A stretch of 64,000 nt of DNA from JBDHWG01 sp039810085 (lineage in GTDB: Bacteria > Chloroflexota > Anaerolineae > Epilineales > JAHCIE01), in contig JBDHWG010000007.1 in NCBI GenBank assembly GCA_039810085.1, positions 62,001 to 126,000 of the forward strand, in the 5' to 3' direction. The position numbers and the translations under genes are program-made. Each line of letters begins with the position of its first letter. The stretch's first letter is position 1. The notes under the pieces are model-generated. The model was not told the DNA's origin, searched no databases, and worked only from the letters and a program-made list of their open reading frames with translations. Of the stretch, positions 60,151 to 64,000 are shown piece after piece.

Positions 60151-61059
60151 ATGGCTGCTACTCCGCAGAGCGCCGGTGAAATTGGCCCGCGTGGCGAGCG
60201 CCTGGGATCCCTGTACTACAATACCCGCAAGGTCGCCAGCGCCCTGAATCCGCGCTTCTACTTCAGCCTCATCGTGATGCTGCTCATCATCGGGTTCGCC
60301 ATCTTTGGGCCTATCATCCTGGGCCGTGACGATCCCCTCATCACGGTCGGTGGGCTGTACGACTCGCCATCGCGCGAAGCCTGGCTCGGGACGGACAACT
60401 TTGGCCGCGACGTGTTCACCCAGCTCATGTACGGCACACGCACGTCGCTCCTCATCGGGTTCCTCGCCGGCATTGTTGCGACCGCCATCGGCCTCGTCAT
60501 CGGCACTGTCGCCGGCTTCCGCGGCGGCAACACCGAAGAGGGATTGATGGCGATCACCAACGTGATGCTCACCATTCCATCGATTGTGATCCTCATCCTT
60601 ATTTCCCTGGCCCTCAACAACCGCTCGCTCATCGTCATGGGGTTCATCATCGGCGTCGTCAGCTGGCCGTGGACCGCCCGCGCGGTCCGTGCCCAGACGA
60701 GCAGTCTCAAGATGCGGGAACACGTGGACATTGCGCGGCTGGCAGGCGCGGGTACGCTACAGATCATCGTGTGGGAGATCATCCCCTTCATGCTCTCGTA
60801 CGTCGTCATGGCCTTCGTGCTCCAGCTCAGCGCGGGCATTCTGCAAGAAGCCACGCTCAGCATGCTGGGGCTGGGGCCGAGTGACACGGTCTCCCTGGGC
60901 ATCATGCTCCAGTGGGCGCTGCTGTGGGAGTCGGTCCGCACCGGCGCCTGGTGGGCCTTCGTGCCCCCGGCGCTCCTCCTGACCCTGATCGCGTTCTCGC
61001 TCCTGCTGCTCCAGGCGAGTATCGACGAAATCTTCAACCCGCGACTGAGACGATCCTAA
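60151..61059 (+). CDS. ABC importer permease, DppC/OppC type
   Basis: A 302-residue permease: an N-terminal cytoplasmic arm, a first helix near 38-60, the DppC landmark WLGTDNFGRDVFTQLMYGTRTSL at about 78-100, docking loop EHVDIARLAGAGTLQIIVWEIIPFML near 190-215, and the end INPRLRR-like IFNPRLRRS. It completes the channel with the DppB-like subunit. AGGAGG precedes the ATG. Confidence 0.94.
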   Translation: MAATPQSAGEIGPRGERLGSLYYNTRKVASALNPRFYFSLIVMLLIIGFAIFGPIILGRDDPLITVGGLYDSPSREAWLGTDNFGRDVFTQLMYGTRTSLLIGFLAGIVATAIGLVIGTVAGFRGGNTEEGLMAITNVMLTIPSIVILILISLALNNRSLIVMGFIIGVVSWPWTARAVRAQTSSLKMREHVDIARLAGAGTLQIIVWEIIPFMLSYVVMAFVLQLSAGILQEATLSMLGLGPSDTVSLGIMLQWALLWESVRTGAWWAFVPPALLLTLIAFSLLLLQASIDEIFNPRLRRS

Positions 61060-61087
61060 GCGTGGGAGCACGTGAGGAGGACGAACA

Positions 61088-62110
61088 ATGACACATATGA
61101 AGGCTCCCATCTGTATCGTCAAGAACGTGACCGCCAACTACATTGCCGGTCCGGGCCCAGTGGTCCAGGCGGTGGACGACGTGTCCCTCACCATTCACCA
61201 GGGCGAAGTGCTGGGCATCGCCGGCGAGTCCGGCTGTGGGAAGTCAACGCTCGCGGCCATCATGTCCATGACGGCGCGTCCACCCCTCATTGTCAAGGCC
61301 GGTGAGATGATGGTGGAGGGTGACAAAATCGCCCTGACGCAGCAGACCAAAGCCCCCGTCGAGTGGCACGGGCAGGTCGTGTCGCTGCTCCCGCAGCGCT
61401 CGTTGAACTCCCTAAACCCCACGGCGAAGGTCAGTGACTTCGTGGTCGACGTCGTGCGCGGCCACGACGCCACGGTGTCGCCGAAGCAAGCTATCGAGCT
61501 GGCGCGCGAGCGGCTGGACATTGTTTCCCTGCCACCGCGCGTGCTGGACAGCTACCCGCACCAGCTCAGCGGCGGCATGCGCCAGCGTGTCGTCGCCGTC
61601 ATCTCCACGCTGCTCAACCCGACCGTCCTCATCGCGGACGAGCCAACCTCCGCCCTGGATGTGTCATCGCAGAAGCAACTCGTGATGCTGCTTCAGTTGC
61701 TCCTGGAGCGCGAGTTCATCCGCTGCATTGCCTTCATCACCCACGACCTGCCGATGCTCAGCAACATCGCCCACCGCATCGCCGTCATGTATGCCGGCAA
61801 CATCGTGGAGATTGGGGACACGGAGCAAATTGTCGAAGCCCCGGAGCACCCCTACACCAAGGCGCTGATTACGGCCACGCTGGACCCCGATCCCCGCGTG
61901 CGCGGGCGACAGCTCTCTGGTCTGCCCGGCGTCCCGCCTGACCTGCGCTACCCGCCGCCCGGCTGCCGCTTCCACCCCCGCTGCCCCTACGTCATGGACG
62001 TGTGCCAGGCGGGGCCGGTGCCCGTCGTCGGCGATGAGAATCACTTCGCCGTCTGCCATTGGGTTGCCCAGCAGTTGCAGCCCGTCAGCTTTTATAAGGC
62101 GGACCAATGA
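61088..62110 (+). CDS. ABC importer ATPase, DppD/OppD type
   Basis: A 340-residue ATPase with Walker A GESGCGKST, signature LSGGMRQRVVAV, Walker B VLIADEPTSALD, switch His in FITHDLPML, and the C-terminal oligopeptide/dipeptide domain RYPPPGCRFHPRCPYVMDVC, whose Cys residues are typical of Opp/Dpp ATPases that may hold an iron-sulfur cluster. The variant start after Walker A (AAIMSMTARPP) is normal for this subgroup. It overlaps the next ATPase by ATGA. Confidence 0.94.
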   Translation: MTHMKAPICIVKNVTANYIAGPGPVVQAVDDVSLTIHQGEVLGIAGESGCGKSTLAAIMSMTARPPLIVKAGEMMVEGDKIALTQQTKAPVEWHGQVVSLLPQRSLNSLNPTAKVSDFVVDVVRGHDATVSPKQAIELARERLDIVSLPPRVLDSYPHQLSGGMRQRVVAVISTLLNPTVLIADEPTSALDVSSQKQLVMLLQLLLEREFIRCIAFITHDLPMLSNIAHRIAVMYAGNIVEIGDTEQIVEAPEHPYTKALITATLDPDPRVRGRQLSGLPGVPPDLRYPPPGCRFHPRCPYVMDVCQAGPVPVVGDENHFAVCHWVAQQLQPVSFYKADQ

Positions 62111-62940
62111 TGCTACAGACATCCCAGGCGCCTCTCCTGGAAACGCGCAACCTCTCGCGGCTGTTCGGGCACGGTGAGCACATCGTCAAAGCCGTGGACA
62201 ACGTCTCGTTCAGCATGCAGCCGGGCGAGATCGTATCGGTCGTCGGGGAAAGCGGCAGCGGCAAGTCCACCCTGTCGCGTCTGGTCCTGCGCCTGCTCGA
62301 CCCGACGGGCGGCCAGCTGTTGCTCCAGGGACAGGACGTCACGAACCTGAAGGGCGGCGGGAATCTCAAAGCCTACTGGCGCAAGGTTCAGGGTGTCTTC
62401 CAGGACCCCTTTGCCGCGTTCAACCAGTTCTACACCATCGGCCAGGTCATGGACAAAGCCATGAATGTCCTGGATCCCCAGCCGTCGAAGAAGGAGCGGC
62501 GGGAGCGCGTCGATCACGCTTTGCGCGAGGTCGGGCTGGACCCGACGGATGTCCGCGAGAAGTGGCCGCATCAGCTGTCCGGCGGCCAGGTGCAGCGCGT
62601 CATGATTGCGCGGGCCCTTGTCGTCGGGCCAAAGCTCCTGCTCGCTGACGAGCCGACCAGCATGCTGGACGCCTCGCTGCGCGTGACGGTGCTGAACCTG
62701 CTCCTGGAGCTTCGCAAGCGGCACAACATGGGCATCCTCTTCGTCACCCACGACGTCGGGCAAGCCTACTACCTCAGCGACCGCGCCCTGGTCATGTATC
62801 ATGGGCAGGTTGTCGAGCAGGGGCCGGTGGAGATGGTGTTGGCCCACCCGCAACACGAGTATACGCGGCGGCTTCTGGCGGACGTACCTCGCCTTCTCGG
62901 CTGGGGTCCAGCGCCGGATGTCGCCGAATTGAGCGCTTGA
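62107..62940 (+). CDS. ABC importer ATPase, DppF/OppF type
   Basis: A 277-residue ATPase with Walker A GESGSGKSTLSRLVLRL, Q-loop VFQDPFAAFNQFYTIGQVM, signature LSGGQVQRVMIARAL, Walker B LLLADEPTSMLD and switch His in FVTHDVGQAYYLSDRALVM. It forms the heterodimeric motor with the preceding ATPase, to which it is translationally coupled. It lacks the C-terminal Cys-rich domain, as some DppF-like proteins do. Confidence 0.94.
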   Translation: MMLQTSQAPLLETRNLSRLFGHGEHIVKAVDNVSFSMQPGEIVSVVGESGSGKSTLSRLVLRLLDPTGGQLLLQGQDVTNLKGGGNLKAYWRKVQGVFQDPFAAFNQFYTIGQVMDKAMNVLDPQPSKKERRERVDHALREVGLDPTDVREKWPHQLSGGQVQRVMIARALVVGPKLLLADEPTSMLDASLRVTVLNLLLELRKRHNMGILFVTHDVGQAYYLSDRALVMYHGQVVEQGPVEMVLAHPQHEYTRRLLADVPRLLGWGPAPDVAELSA

Positions 62941-62963
62941 ACTTCGCACGCAAGGAACTCAAG

Positions 62964-64000
62964 ATGCATATTCAGTCTCTCGCAGGCGCCTGGCAGTTCC
63001 GCCAGGCGGGGCAGGAGGAGTGGCTGCCGGGCCAGGTTCCCGGCAGCGTTCATGTTGACTTGCTCGCCCTCGGCCGCATTCCTGACCCATTTGTCGGCGA
63101 CAACGAGAAGCACGTCGCCTGGGTCGCCCAGTCAGATTGGGAGTACCGCTCCACCTTCACCGTTTCACCCGACCTCCTCAAAGGAGACACTGTTTTCCTC
63201 ATCTGCAACGGTCTCGATACCCTGGCGACGGTAACGCTCAACGGCCAGGCGCTTGGCCGCACGGACAACATGTTTCGCCAGTATCGCTGGGACATTAAAT
63301 CGTTGCTGACCGCTGGCGAGAACGAACTGCGTGTTGCGTTCGACTCGCCAGTGCGGTACGTCGCCCAGCGCCAGGCTGTCCGCCCGCTGCCCGGCGTCTC
63401 CCAGGCCATCCCCGGCGGCCCGCACCTGCGCAAAGCGCCCTGCCAGTTTGGCTGGGACTGGGGTCCGCAACTCCCGCCCATCGGAATCTGGAAGGACATC
63501 CGCCTCGAAAGCTACAGCGGCGCGCGCCTGGCCGATGTCCACCTGCGCCAGCATCACAGCGGCAGCGCCGTCAACGTAGAAGTGAGGGCAACGGTTGAGC
63601 ATTGGACCGAGACGCCGCTGTCCGTGCTGGTGCGCATCGACGCGTCGCATGGAGGCAGCTTCGAAGCGAGCGCGCCGGTTGGACCAGAGGGCAAGGCCAC
63701 CGTCAGCATTCCCATCTCGAATCCCGAGCTGTGGTGGCCGAACGGCTACGGCGGCCAGCCGCTCTACACTGTCGCCGTTACACTGCACGCCGACGAAGCC
63801 GACGCGCCCCTCGACAGCCGCGCCTACCAGATGGGCCTGCGCACAATCGAGCTGCGGCAGAACGAAGACGAGTGGGGCCGCTCGTTCACCTTCGTCGTCA
63901 ACGGCGTGCCCATTTTCGCCAAAGGCTCGAACTGGATTCCCGCCGACTCGTTCCCCACGCGCCTGACGGATGAGCACATGGAGTGGCTCATCCGCTCCGC
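62964..64000 (+). CDS. Beta-mannosidase, glycoside hydrolase family 2, N-terminal part
   Basis: The frame opens at ATG 62964 and runs off the window edge (about 345 codons), so the catalytic barrel is not seen. The visible part is the GH2 sugar-binding domain and the first immunoglobulin-like domain: WQFRQAGQEEWLPGQVPGSVHVDLL, PFVGDNEKHVAWVAQSDWEYR, then KAPCQFGWDWGPQLPPIGIWKDIRLE, the combination typical of beta-mannosidases rather than beta-galactosidases. No signal peptide, so it should hydrolyse imported manno-oligosaccharides in the cytoplasm. It lies 23 nt after the DppF-like gene, in the same operon. Confidence 0.9.
   Translation, partial: MHIQSLAGAWQFRQAGQEEWLPGQVPGSVHVDLLALGRIPDPFVGDNEKHVAWVAQSDWEYRSTFTVSPDLLKGDTVFLICNGLDTLATVTLNGQALGRTDNMFRQYRWDIKSLLTAGENELRVAFDSPVRYVAQRQAVRPLPGVSQAIPGGPHLRKAPCQFGWDWGPQLPPIGIWKDIRLESYSGARLADVHLRQHHSGSAVNVEVRATVEHWTETPLSVLVRIDASHGGSFEASAPVGPEGKATVSIPISNPELWWPNGYGGQPLYTVAVTLHADEADAPLDSRAYQMGLRTIELRQNEDEWGRSFTFVVNGVPIFAKGSNWIPADSFPTRLTDEHMEWLIRS

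Overview
The window is GC-rich, tightly packed bacterial chromosome. I would place it in the Chloroflexota. The reasons are the mix of families (cytosolic LacI-like/histidine kinase/AraC hybrids, a UxaE-type epimerase, DUF2277, Pro/Thr/Ala-rich linkers behind lipoprotein signals, KdpFABC-DE, a coproporphyrin-type heme operon) and short dispersed intergenic words seen at several gene starts. That placement rests on recognition, not on a search. No rRNA, tRNA, CRISPR array, insertion sequence or phage gene was found.

Layout. 1-8.2 kb: sugar/uronate catabolism (DUF993 aldolase-like, TIM-barrel isomerase, a 1224-residue hybrid sensor, Gfo/Idh/MocA oxidoreductase, tagaturonate epimerase). 8.3-20.3 kb, minus strand: alpha-galactosidase, a histidine-bearing membrane protein, a VCBS/UnbV lipoprotein, a sugar ABC importer, a receiver-only protein and a second hybrid sensor. 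20.5-25.2 kb, plus strand: DUF3052, a PD40 lipoprotein and a three-gene extracytosolic flavin electron-transfer module (FMN-binding protein, ApbE, NqrB/RnfD-like reductase). 25.2-35.1 kb, minus strand: a GAF remnant, a GH100-like hydrolase, kdpE, kdpD, kdpC, a 95-residue protein, kdpB, kdpA, kdpF and a further 27-residue membrane peptide. 35.4-40.8 kb, plus strand: DUF2277, an ECF42-like sigma factor and a stress-type cluster with two YCII/DGPF proteins. 40.8-47.9 kb, minus strand: heme genes hemH, hemE, a new His-rich 41-residue ORF, hemQ, hemY, hemB, hemD and hemC, which together cover every step from aminolevulinate to heme b, with a divergent MerR/RsbRD regulator. 48.7-54.3 kb, minus strand: a GVYG-repeat secreted protein, a LolCDE/MacB-like exporter and its TetR regulator. 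54.7-64 kb, plus strand: a PT-repeat secreted protein, a LacI regulator, an Opp/Dpp-type ABC importer and the start of a GH2 beta-mannosidase.

How it fits together. Two saccharide loci flank the window: alpha-galactosidase with a CUT1-type importer, and beta-mannosidase with an Opp-type importer. Together they suggest use of galactomannan or manno-oligosaccharides. Control is unusually legible in the DNA. There are AraC-style direct repeats before the sugar importer, CebR-like palindromes around the LacI gene, a TetR palindrome at its own transcription start, divergent hem promoters with duplicated sites, an OmpR-type spaced repeat before kdp, 11-bp phased repeats before the flavin operon, and two matching TGTCGA-N17-CGAC elements near the ECF gene. 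Intergenic gaps over 300 bases are 35115-35424 (kdp control region and the DUF2277 promoter), 54290-54665 (tetR promoter/operator plus a strong hairpin) and 55581-55924 (lacI promoter, operators and an intrinsic terminator).
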